Source of the DNA: Cecembia lonarensis LW9
GTDB lineage: Bacteria; Bacteroidota; Bacteroidia; Cytophagales; Cyclobacteriaceae
DNA length: 64,000 nt
Assembly (NCBI RefSeq): GCF_000298295.1
Contig: NZ_AMGM01000002.1
Location: forward strand, 62,001 to 126,000
Direction of reading: 5' to 3'
The notes under the pieces are model-generated. The model had not been told where the DNA came from. It did not search any database and saw nothing but the letters and a program-made list of their open reading frames with translations. The translations under genes and the position numbers were made by a program. Positions within the stretch are counted from its first letter, which is position 1, and every line of letters begins with the position of its first letter. Below, piece after piece: positions 18,938-26,822 of the stretch.

Positions 18938-18972
18938 GAGAATAGGTTAAGAATAGTATGGAGCAAATAAAG

Positions 18973-20448
18973 TTAATTTTCTTCAAAATAGCGCTTGATT
19001 GTGTATTCAGGCTGCCAACGATCTGGGCTGCGTTTTAATGTGTCGGGATTGTAGGCCATGGGTTTGATGACAGCAGCTTTTAGCTTTACAGTATCTTGGG
19101 CATCTATTTGCTCTTTAGCCAAAAGGGCAAGAAGTTGTTCTTTTTGATCTATAAAGGTTGGATTTTCAGCCAGGTTATTGATTTCCAATGGATCTTTTTC
19201 CAAATCAAATAACTGTGTATAATCTCGTTCCGGATAGCGGATAAGCTTCCAATCATCCTTTCGTATCGCCCTTACTGTATTGCGGTAGGCTGTAAAAAGG
19301 GCATCCCTCACCGATGTCTTTTCTCCTAAGATTACAGGTACTAGACTTCTGCCATCTAGTGCTTCTTTTAGGGGCAGACCAACCAATTCCGCCAAGGTAG
19401 GGTAGAGGTCATGGATATAAGCGAAAGCATCAAGCTCCTTGCTAGAAGGTATTCCTGGCCCTTTGATGATGAGAGGCACTTTAATGCTGTGCTCGTAAAG
19501 ACTTTGTTTTCCCAATAACCCATGACTTCCAACAGCAAGTCCATTGTCTGCTGTATAAACGATGATGGTGTTTTCAAGCTGACCTGTCTCCTCCAATACT
19601 TTCAATATCCTTCCCACATGATGATCTACATGCGTGACCAAAGCATAATAATCAGATAAAATCATTTGGATTACTTCTGGCTTTCTTGGCCAGCCGGCAA
19701 GGTTTTCATCCCTTACGGTCAAATCATCAAATTGAAAAGGGTGAAATGGCTTATAGTTGCCTGGCAATGGGATGGTACCATCAGGATAATAATCAATGTA
19801 AGTAGCCTCCGGGGAATAAGGATCATGCGGAGCTGTAAATGCCACATAGCAGAAAAATGGATTTTCCGCTTCTTTCTGAGATCGGATAAAATCAATGGCG
19901 GAATCGGCAAAGATTTCTGTAGAATACCCTTTCTTCACAGGGTTGTTCAATTTGCCCTCACTATCATAATCCCGCAGTTCTATGGCATAATGATCCGCCA
20001 TGCCCCCTAAATATACATTTTTGGCTTGCTGAAAGCTCGCCTCGAAAGCTTCCTTCTCGTTGTGCCATTTGCCAGTACCGAAAGTGGTATATCCTGCCTT
20101 CGCAAAATCCATCGTCATGGTCGGCACATTGTTTAACTGATCTCTAACTTTAAAGAAGTTTTTTCCACTGAAAAGCATGGCTCGGCTCGTCATGCAGATG
20201 GCCCCATGAAATCCACCCATGACGTAAGTGTTGGTAAATCGCGTTCCTTCCATAGCCAGCTGATCTATGGTAGGTGTTTGTATATAGGGGTTTCCTGCGA
20301 TACCTAGGTTTTCCGCATTTTGGTCATCGGTGAAGATGAAAAGGATATTTGGTTTTCTATTTTCGGTCTTATTTGAACAAGCAGCCATCAACATAAAAAT
20401 GATGTATGACATGAGCAGTCTCATGCTTGGTAAATTTTCTGAAACCAT
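18973..20448 (-). CDS. Sulfatase (S1 type), lipoprotein, with unusual CMTSR active-site motif
   Basis: A 491-residue sulfatase. I take the Met at 20448 because the lipoprotein signal (RLLMSYIIFMLMAAC, Cys24) follows directly; an in-frame Met 35 codons upstream gives an AT-rich, implausible extension, and a Met at 20424 is also possible. Metal ligands lie in LFIFTDDQN. The formylglycine motif reads C85-M-T-S-R, with Thr where the consensus C-x-P/A-x-R has Pro or Ala. VYTADNGLAVGSHGLLGKQSLYEHSIKVPLII is typical of choline-sulfatase and glycan-sulfatase subfamilies. Members with similar loops act on hexosamine or uronate sulfates, but the substrate is not established here. Confidence 0.88.
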   Translation of the reverse strand: MVSENLPSMRLLMSYIIFMLMAACSNKTENRKPNILFIFTDDQNAENLGIAGNPYIQTPTIDQLAMEGTRFTNTYVMGGFHGAICMTSRAMLFSGKNFFKVRDQLNNVPTMTMDFAKAGYTTFGTGKWHNEKEAFEASFQQAKNVYLGGMADHYAIELRDYDSEGKLNNPVKKGYSTEIFADSAIDFIRSQKEAENPFFCYVAFTAPHDPYSPEATYIDYYPDGTIPLPGNYKPFHPFQFDDLTVRDENLAGWPRKPEVIQMILSDYYALVTHVDHHVGRILKVLEETGQLENTIIVYTADNGLAVGSHGLLGKQSLYEHSIKVPLIIKGPGIPSSKELDAFAYIHDLYPTLAELVGLPLKEALDGRSLVPVILGEKTSVRDALFTAYRNTVRAIRKDDWKLIRYPERDYTQLFDLEKDPLEINNLAENPTFIDQKEQLLALLAKEQIDAQDTVKLKAAVIKPMAYNPDTLKRSPDRWQPEYTIKRYFEEN

Positions 20449-20769
20449 TTTCCGGTGGTTTTTTATTTTTTGTATAAATTGATTTATTAATAATTTTACA
20501 GAAGTTAACTTTATTTTTTTAAAAATAAAAATATTATGAATTACTTTTATCAAATTTTTTTGTTAAAAAAACAATATTTTAGTTCAAGTTTAAGCTAACT
20601 ATCCTAGACAAAACAGCAGCATCTTCTTTTGAAAACGGTCATATAATAATACCAATAGATTCAATTAATTTTGTTTTTTGTTTTTTTTAAATACTTTGTT
20701 AAGTAAAATTTGTTTTCACGTTATTTGTTTGCTGTACAAGTAGCCTGATCCCATAATAAAACTACGGTT

Positions 20770-21732
20770 ATGAGCGATAAATTTACCCGTACCATTTTTG
20801 GTACTGCGGGAGTAGTTGTGGCTTTTCTACTCTTCATTTTCTTTGAAGCATTTTCAAAATTCTTGTTCCATGTAGCTGAGAATTATTTCAGTCCAGATAA
20901 ACATATACTCCCAAAGAATATTGTTTATTTTGAATTTGGAACGGGGATCATTATTGGATGTATATTTGTATTATCTATTTTATTCTTTTTTAATTTCTAT
21001 GCTAAAGCATTTGCATTGATCAATCGCTTTATTGATTTTGATAAAGCAAGAGACTTTTTTATGATTGATGACATTAACCCTTCAAAAACTTTTTCAAAGA
21101 ATGCTTTTTTTGCAGCTATATTTACAGGTTTATTCCTACACATAGTTTATTTGGTTTTCGGTGAACCAGCACATGAGGGGATTATTGAAGAAGTAATGTC
21201 TTTGTTTTTTTTACTTTCAGGCATAGTCTTATTGTGGTCGCTTTTTTATTTAAAAAGGAAGGATTTTTCCCGTGCGATGTACCTTTCTCATATATTCACC
21301 ATAGGATTTTTAGCTGTGGCACTCTTGGGAATTTATGGGGAGGAAATCAGTTGGGGACAAAGGTTTTTTGAAATTGAGGCTACGGGTATATTTAAGGAGT
21401 ATAACTTACAAGAGGAAACCAATATTCATAACTTCTTTAATCCTATTTTTAAGTTTCTTTACCCAATTGTAGGCATGGGATCTTTCGTAATTTTAATTTT
21501 ATTGTGGCTATTTTATAAGCCAAGGAAGAGTTACTATTATAAGCTTTATGTGCCTCATAAGAGTATGTTTTTTTTAATTTTCGTCATGGCTTGTGCCAGT
21601 TTCCATGGGGACAGTGAAATTTATGAAGAAATGTTGGCTGTGTTTTTTTTCCTTTATAGTTTGAGAATTCTTGTTTGTATTAAAGGTTTTTCAAAAATTC
21701 AAAATATCCAATCAAGAAAAAACGTGATTTAA
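20770..21732 (+). CDS. Multi-pass membrane protein of unknown function with EEISWGQR motif
   Basis: A 320-residue protein with about eight hydrophobic segments and no signal cleavage site. The most distinctive part is a polar cluster between membrane segments, YGEEISWGQRFFEIEATG followed by EETNIHNFFNP. I remember this E-E-x-S-W-G-Q-R...N-x-H-N arrangement from uncharacterised bacterial membrane proteins but cannot name the family. It lies upstream of a sulfatase gene on the same strand with a 116-bp gap, and after a T-rich 216-bp divergent region. Conserved acidic, Trp, Gln, Arg and His residues at a membrane interface suggest an enzyme or channel; that is speculation. Confidence 0.7.
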   Translation: MSDKFTRTIFGTAGVVVAFLLFIFFEAFSKFLFHVAENYFSPDKHILPKNIVYFEFGTGIIIGCIFVLSILFFFNFYAKAFALINRFIDFDKARDFFMIDDINPSKTFSKNAFFAAIFTGLFLHIVYLVFGEPAHEGIIEEVMSLFFLLSGIVLLWSLFYLKRKDFSRAMYLSHIFTIGFLAVALLGIYGEEISWGQRFFEIEATGIFKEYNLQEETNIHNFFNPIFKFLYPIVGMGSFVILILLWLFYKPRKSYYYKLYVPHKSMFFLIFVMACASFHGDSEIYEEMLAVFFFLYSLRILVCIKGFSKIQNIQSRKNVI

Positions 21733-21848
21733 GACAAATTGAAGCTTATCAGTAATAAGAAGCATAGGTGATTTTCACCATAAATGAATTAAATAAGGAG
21801 CTACTTCTAGAAATGTTTTCTATTTTAGAAAATACAAAAAAATCTACC

Positions 21849-23546
21849 ATGAAATCATTAAAGGAATTCTTATTGTTTTCGGTAATTATTGCTTTTGCCA
21901 TTTCCTGTTCTACAAAAACCACGAAAGTACATCCGGCTGAGCGTCCCAATATCATTTTTATCATGTCCGATGACCATGCTTATCAGGCGATATCAGCTTA
22001 TGACAACCGGCTGATTCATACGCCTAATATTGATCGTTTGGCAGAAATGGGCATGTTGTTCACCAATGCCAGTGTGACCAATTCCATCTGTGCACCATCT
22101 AGGGCTACTATTTTGACAGGCAAGCATTCGCATTTAAATGGGAAAGTGGATAACCATTTTGAGTTTGATACCACCAATATTACCTTCCCTCAGATACTTC
22201 AAGAGGCTGGTTATCAGACCTCCTTGTTTGGAAAACTCCATTTTGGGAATAATCCAAAGGGTTTTGATCAATTTAAAATCTTACCTGGGCAGGGTGCCTA
22301 TTATAATCCTGAGTTTATCACCAAACATGATGGCGATATTGTTGTGGAAGGCTATGCTACTGACATCATTACAGATATGACCTTGGATTGGTTGGATAAG
22401 GAACGGGACAAAGAAAAGCCTTTTATGCTAATGTACTGGCACAAAGCACCCCATAGACCTTGGCTGATGGCGGAAAGGCACTTAGAAGATTTTACTTCCC
22501 GTACATTTCCAGAGCCTGAAACCTTATTTGATGACTATTCGGACAGGGCTTCTCCCGCAGCAGAAGCAGAGATGAATATCCTGCATCATATGAGTTGGGC
22601 AGGGGACCACAAAGTATTCCCTGAGTTGATGGATGAATTGAGCATTCCTGAAATCGGTTATGACATAGCCAGGTATATCTCATTTTATGATAGGCTGACA
22701 GAATCCCAAAAGGAAAGCTTCATGAATGCCTATGGGAAAGTCAATGAGGAATTTGCCAAAGCATACCCAACCATGACAGATGAGGATAAGATGCGGTGGA
22801 AGTATCAGCGCTATATGCAGGATTACCTGGGCACCATTCAGGCAGTAGATGAAAATATGGGACGCCTATTGGATTACCTTGAAGCCAATGACCTGATGGA
22901 AAATACCATCATCGTCTATACCTCTGATCAGGGTTTCTATTTAGGAGAACATGGATGGTATGATAAAAGGTTTATTTATGATGAATCTTTCAAAACCCCA
23001 TTGCTAATCGCTTGGCCCGGAAAAGTGAAACCTGGTTCAAGGTCTGATGAGTTGGTTCAAAACTTGGATTTTGCCCAGACTTTTTTGGAAGCTGCTGGGA
23101 TTGAGGCTCCTTTGGACATGCAAGGAGAGAGCCTAATTCCCATTCTTACTGGGAAGGAAGATCAATGGACCAGAGATGCGGTCTATTACCATTATTATGA
23201 ATATCCCGCAGAGCATATGGTCAACAGACACTATGCCATTGTGACTAAGGATTACAAGTTGGTACATTATTATTATGTGGAAGATCAATGGGAATTGTTG
23301 GACAGAAAAAAAGACCCCTTGGAATTGAAGAATTTTTATAATGATTCCGAGTATGCAGAAATTAGGGCTGATTTGCATCAAAGATTAGAAGATTTAAGGA
23401 TAAAATATAAAGACAATACAGCGATCTCCCAGCGGTATATTGATGAATTTATGGAGGATGCAGCAGCAGGTAAAGTCTGGGGAATCAGTAAAGAAAAGGC
23501 CAATGAGATTATCCAGAGGAGGGAAAGTGTGATGAGGGATAGATAG
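21849..23546 (+). CDS. Sulfatase (S1 type), lipoprotein
   Basis: A 565-residue sulfatase. The start at 21849 gives a clean lipoprotein signal (MKSLKEFLLFSVIIAFAISC, Cys20); an earlier in-frame ATG at 21768 adds 27 residues that look non-native. Metal-binding Asp residues are in IIFIMSDDHAYQ, the formylglycine motif is canonical C81-A-P-S-R, and TSDQGFYLGEHGWYDKRFIYDESFKTPLLIAWPG is typical of iduronate-2-sulfatase-like and related glycan sulfatases. The length of about 560 with an insertion (around 245-310) fits that branch. It is the third sulfatase within 18 kb, which points to a sulfated polysaccharide diet. Confidence 0.91.
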   Translation: MKSLKEFLLFSVIIAFAISCSTKTTKVHPAERPNIIFIMSDDHAYQAISAYDNRLIHTPNIDRLAEMGMLFTNASVTNSICAPSRATILTGKHSHLNGKVDNHFEFDTTNITFPQILQEAGYQTSLFGKLHFGNNPKGFDQFKILPGQGAYYNPEFITKHDGDIVVEGYATDIITDMTLDWLDKERDKEKPFMLMYWHKAPHRPWLMAERHLEDFTSRTFPEPETLFDDYSDRASPAAEAEMNILHHMSWAGDHKVFPELMDELSIPEIGYDIARYISFYDRLTESQKESFMNAYGKVNEEFAKAYPTMTDEDKMRWKYQRYMQDYLGTIQAVDENMGRLLDYLEANDLMENTIIVYTSDQGFYLGEHGWYDKRFIYDESFKTPLLIAWPGKVKPGSRSDELVQNLDFAQTFLEAAGIEAPLDMQGESLIPILTGKEDQWTRDAVYYHYYEYPAEHMVNRHYAIVTKDYKLVHYYYVEDQWELLDRKKDPLELKNFYNDSEYAEIRADLHQRLEDLRIKYKDNTAISQRYIDEFMEDAAAGKVWGISKEKANEIIQRRESVMRDR

Positions 23547-23571
23547 GGGAAAGGGGCTAGATTGCAGTGAA

Positions 23572-23762
23572 GGAATAAGAGCCAAGTAAAAAGGCAAAAG
23601 TAAAAAGGGGGATGTCGAAAGTCGAATTTCGGAATGAATAATCCTATCCTATTAAGCATTAGTTTCTGAATAACCGATAAGGCCTGAAGGGCCGTTCTGT
23701 ATTAGCCAGAGCCAGTTTGCTGCGTAGGAATAGGAGCCAAGTAAAAAGGCAAAAGTAAAAAG
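23572..23762 (+). repeat. Pair of 36-bp direct repeats
   Basis: Two 36-bp copies at 23572-23607 and 23727-23762 differ at one base (GGAATA(A/G)GAGCCAAG...). Each is followed by a degenerate TCGAA..TTCGG tract. The spacing is 155 bp, and there are only two copies, so this is not a CRISPR array. No gene. Confidence 0.7.
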
Positions 23763-23887
23763 TTGGATTTCGAAGGGTTGATTTGGGAATTAAAAGGCCT
23801 GAAGGGCCGATCTGTATTGGCCCGGGGTAAAGCCCCGGGAAAAATGAAATGTTCAATAAATTCAGAGGTCTGAAGGACCGGCATGAA
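23679..23887 (+). repeat. Hairpin repeats of GGCCTGAAGGGCC type
   Basis: A 29-bp unit AAGGCCTGAAGGGCCG(T/A)TCTGTATT(A/G)GCC occurs at 23679-23707 and 23794-23822. The second copy continues into a CCCGGGgtaaaGCCCCGGG hairpin and ends in GGTCTGAAGGACCGG near 23867-23881. It is the same layout as the element at 2448-2532 on the opposite strand. These look like intergenic REP-type elements between a sulfatase and an AraC gene. Confidence 0.65.
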
Positions 23888-23956
23888 GTAAAAGGAATTG
23901 TCCAATTGGGTCGTTGGTAATTATGTTTTGCGTTATGAAAATTCCAATACCTTGTT

Positions 23957-24805
23957 TCAGGGTTTTTTGGGATGGTTTACTCTAAAAGTGGACGGTGGCA
24001 TATTTTTTTCTTGTTTGAAAACCCTATTAAAATGGGTGACATGCTGGAATCCTGATTTATAGGCAATTTCTGCAATATCCCAATCTGTAGTCAAAAGCCA
24101 TCGTGAGGCCTGTTCTATCCTTAATTTATTGACATAGGTGATCAAAGGATGGCCAACCGACTTTTTAAACCAGGCACTGAAATAGGTCGGACTCATGGGT
24201 ACCATTTGGGCGATTTGTTCCAATTCAACCTTTTGGTGAAAATTTTCATGCAGATAACCTTTGATCCGATTAATTCTTGAAGTTTCTCTATGTATTTGAT
24301 TGTAATCATGAACCAGGGATGTGGAAATAACTGTTTTTTCTTCTTTGGAAAGCTTATCAATCAGTTCAATCAGGGTTATAAGTTGTTGGGTTGGGTTCAA
24401 TAATTCAAATCCTTCAATTAGCTGAAGGATGGCTTGGGATGGATTTGGGAAATGAAAGCCTTTTTCTGCCTCTTTCAAAAAGTTTGCTAAATAAGAGAGT
24501 TCAGGGAAATAATGAAACAAATTCAGTGGAAACTGAAATACCAGTCCACATTGAAGGTCTGTATCTTGTTCTCCCTGAGTAGCCCAGGTATGGGGTAAAT
24601 TTTCCCCCAATAGTACCAAGTCACCTTCTTCAAAAGATTCAATTTGATCACCGATGTAGCGAATTCCCCTTCCTTTTTTGATGTAAGTCAACTCAATTTC
24701 AGGATGGTAATGCCAAAGGTGAGGAAAAGCTTCGATTTCCAATTTTAAAAAATGAAAGGATTTGAACTCATATACCTTAGAAATTTGCTCAAGAGAAGGT
24801 TTCAT
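23957..24805 (-). CDS. AraC-family transcriptional regulator with cupin sensor domain
   Basis: A 282-residue regulator. The N-terminal cupin (about 15-100) contains FPHLWHYHPEIELTYIKKGRGIRYIGD and FEEGDLVLLGENLPHTW, as in carbohydrate-responsive AraC proteins. The C-terminal double helix-turn-helix (about 180-280) has MVPMSPTYFSAWFKKSVGHPLITYV and DIAEIAYKSGFQHVTHFNRVFK. It is divergent from the PhyH gene at 24929 with 123 bp between them, so that gene is the likeliest target. The effector is probably a sugar or other small ligand bound in the cupin. Confidence 0.9.
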   Translation of the reverse strand: MKPSLEQISKVYEFKSFHFLKLEIEAFPHLWHYHPEIELTYIKKGRGIRYIGDQIESFEEGDLVLLGENLPHTWATQGEQDTDLQCGLVFQFPLNLFHYFPELSYLANFLKEAEKGFHFPNPSQAILQLIEGFELLNPTQQLITLIELIDKLSKEEKTVISTSLVHDYNQIHRETSRINRIKGYLHENFHQKVELEQIAQMVPMSPTYFSAWFKKSVGHPLITYVNKLRIEQASRWLLTTDWDIAEIAYKSGFQHVTHFNRVFKQEKNMPPSTFRVNHPKKP

Positions 24806-24928
24806 TGATTTATTTTATGATAAATAACATTAGTTATTATAAAAATAGCATAAAATACGTTAATAAATCAATAAAAATTGAAAATTAGGATTTGTCTCAA
24901 CTTTTTAAATTTGAGAAAAAACAGAACC

Positions 24929-25732
24929 ATGGCCTATTCAACAATTCATGATAACTATCCCTTATCCAGGGAGCAAATCGCTTTTTACGAGGAAAATCGC
25001 TTTATCAAGCTAAAGCATGTACTGAACCCAGAAGAGATCCAGCATTTTGGTGCTTTGATTTCTGAAGAAGTTGAACGATTGAACAAGGAAAGTAAGCCTT
25101 TGGAAGAAAGAGATACCTATGGCAAAGCATTTCTTCAGATTTTCAATTTATGGACACAGAATGAAGGCATCAAAGAACTTGTTCTAAGCAAAAGACTGGC
25201 AAGTATCGCTGCTGGCTTGATGGGCTGTGAAAAAGTCAGGATTTATCATGATCAAGCTTTATTTAAAGAGGCTGGCGGAGGGATTACGCCCTGGCATGCA
25301 GATCAATATTATTGGCCGATTGATACAGATAAAACGGTTACTGCCTGGATTCCTCTACAGGCAACTCCATTAGAAATGGGCCCCCTGGAGTTTTCCGCGA
25401 AAAGCCATCAATTGCTTTTTGGAAGGGACCTGGAAATCGGGGATGAATCTGAGGTGCAGCTCAAGCAAAAGTTACGTATCAATAACTTTGAACATGTGGT
25501 GGAACCCTTTGATTTAGGAGAAGTGAGTTTTCATTCTGGTTGGGTTTTTCACCGAGCAGGTGCCAATCAAACTGAACAAACAAGGAAAGTAATGACTGTG
25601 ATCTATATGGATGCTGAAGCCAAACTCAAGAATCCCGAAAACCAAAACCAAATCAATGACTGGAACACCTGGTGTCCGGGCGCTAAAATAGGAGAGGTCA
25701 TCAATTCTCCTTTAAATCCTGTGGTGGGTTAA
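24929..25732 (+). CDS. Phytanoyl-CoA dioxygenase (PhyH) family protein
   Basis: A 267-residue Fe(II)/2-oxoglutarate oxygenase-like protein. I choose the ATG at 24929 because the 17 upstream codons contain a likely control region, including a TAAATTTG (-7-like) box at 24906 and the inverted repeat TCTCAA/TTGAGA around it. Iron ligands are H123-x-D125 in TPWHADQYYWP and His208 in VFHRAGANQT, with Arg219 nearby for 2-oxoglutarate. It is under probable control of the divergent AraC gene and ends in its own terminator. Substrate unknown; only weakly similar to the other PhyH protein of the window. Confidence 0.85.
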   Translation: MAYSTIHDNYPLSREQIAFYEENRFIKLKHVLNPEEIQHFGALISEEVERLNKESKPLEERDTYGKAFLQIFNLWTQNEGIKELVLSKRLASIAAGLMGCEKVRIYHDQALFKEAGGGITPWHADQYYWPIDTDKTVTAWIPLQATPLEMGPLEFSAKSHQLLFGRDLEIGDESEVQLKQKLRINNFEHVVEPFDLGEVSFHSGWVFHRAGANQTEQTRKVMTVIYMDAEAKLKNPENQNQINDWNTWCPGAKIGEVINSPLNPVVG

Positions 25733-25739
25733 AAAAGCT

Positions 25740-25772
25740 AGGTCTGCTTCATGGCAGACCTGGATTTTTATT
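25740..25772 (+). terminator. Rho-independent terminator after PhyH gene
   Basis: An 8-bp stem AGGTCTGC/GCAGACCT (25740-25747 with 25754-25761) with loop TTCATG, then GGATTTTTATTTG. It lies 8 bp after the stop codon. Confidence 0.8.
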
Positions 25773-25855
25773 TGCAGAATTGTTGGATAGGAAGAATAAA
25801 CCCAAGTGTTTTGGAAATTTATTACGTTTCAGAGTCAGGGTATGATGCTATGAAA

Positions 25856-26734
25856 TTATTTCCCATCTATCAATCCTCTGATTTTTAACCAGTTTTCAAA
25901 ATCTGAAGTCCATTGGTCTGAACTTGTTCCTTTTTTGGCAAAACCAAATCCATGTCCTCCATTTTCATAGATATGCAATTCTGAAGGATGGCCTGCCTCA
26001 TGCCAATCTTGGTAAAGGGAAAGACTATGTGGCATAAATTCCAACTCATCATCGGAAGCAACTGCGATAAAAATCGGAGTAGGTTTTTGGGGTATTATAT
26101 CACCTAAAACTGCTTTTCTATACAAATAGATGGGAGCCAAAAAATCAGGTTTTAAATCTTCCGGTGCACTCAATCCTACAGACATCGTAACCGTTCCCCC
26201 GGCTGAAAAGCCCATGAAGCCAATTTTGTTTGGGTCAATGCCCAGAGATTTTGAATTGCTCCTTACAAAATTCATGGCAGCTATCCCATCATTTTTTGCC
26301 ATTTCCACCACAGGGGCGTTGATGGAATCCAATTTGTCCTTTTCCTGCATAAGGGGCATCAAGGTCTCAAATGGATTGTCTGATTCAATCTTTACCAACC
26401 GGTATTTTAAGACAAAAGCCGAGATTCCCAGATCATTTAGCCATTGGGCAATATGTAGGCCTTCATTGTCAATGGCCAAAATGTGGAAGGCACCACCAGG
26501 TGCTACAATGATGGAAGTTCCGTTTGCTTTTCCTTTTGGAGCAGGAAAGTGAATCAGTTCAGGCTCAACAATATTGTATAGTATCTGATTATCCGGAGAG
26601 GGGAGGATCACTTTTTCCGACCAATTCCACTCCTCTGATCCAGGCGCTTTTCCTTCGTATAATTTGATCGTTGTCTGGGTATATGCCCCAGAACTAAGAA
26701 ATAGTAACATAATCCATAAGGAAAAACTTCTCAT
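25856..26734 (-). CDS. Secreted alpha/beta hydrolase, acetylxylan-esterase-like
   Basis: A 292-residue protein with signal peptide (MRSFSLWIMLLFLSSGAYTQ). The oxyanion and nucleophile motifs are GTSIIVAPGGAFHIL and G-F-S-A-G-G (Ser nucleophile), with Asp in ASDDELEF and His in ENGGHGFGF. This is the layout of bacterial carbohydrate esterases and BD-FAE/dienelactone-hydrolase-like proteins that remove acetyl or feruloyl groups from hemicellulose. It is expressed alone or read after the dehydrogenase terminator at 26772. Substrate uncertain. Confidence 0.83.
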   Translation of the reverse strand: MRSFSLWIMLLFLSSGAYTQTTIKLYEGKAPGSEEWNWSEKVILPSPDNQILYNIVEPELIHFPAPKGKANGTSIIVAPGGAFHILAIDNEGLHIAQWLNDLGISAFVLKYRLVKIESDNPFETLMPLMQEKDKLDSINAPVVEMAKNDGIAAMNFVRSNSKSLGIDPNKIGFMGFSAGGTVTMSVGLSAPEDLKPDFLAPIYLYRKAVLGDIIPQKPTPIFIAVASDDELEFMPHSLSLYQDWHEAGHPSELHIYENGGHGFGFAKKGTSSDQWTSDFENWLKIRGLIDGK

Positions 26735-26771
26735 ACATATTGTGTTTTACAATGAAATTGAAACATAAAAT

Positions 26772-26801
26772 CCCCTGCCAAGATGCACACTTGGTCAGGG
26801 G
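26772..26801 (-). terminator. Rho-independent terminator after the dehydrogenase gene
   Basis: An interrupted stem CCCCTG-c-CAAG / CTTG-gt-CAGGGG (26772-26782 with 26790-26801). In the minus direction it is followed by TTTTATGTTT. It lies 22 bp past the stop of the 26823-29642 gene. Confidence 0.75.
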
Positions 26802-26822
26802 TTGAGTTATTTCTAAGTATAA

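Noticed and set aside
23572-23762. Possible CRISPR array
   Set aside because: Only two copies of a 36-bp repeat, 155 bp apart, with no regular spacers and no cas genes.
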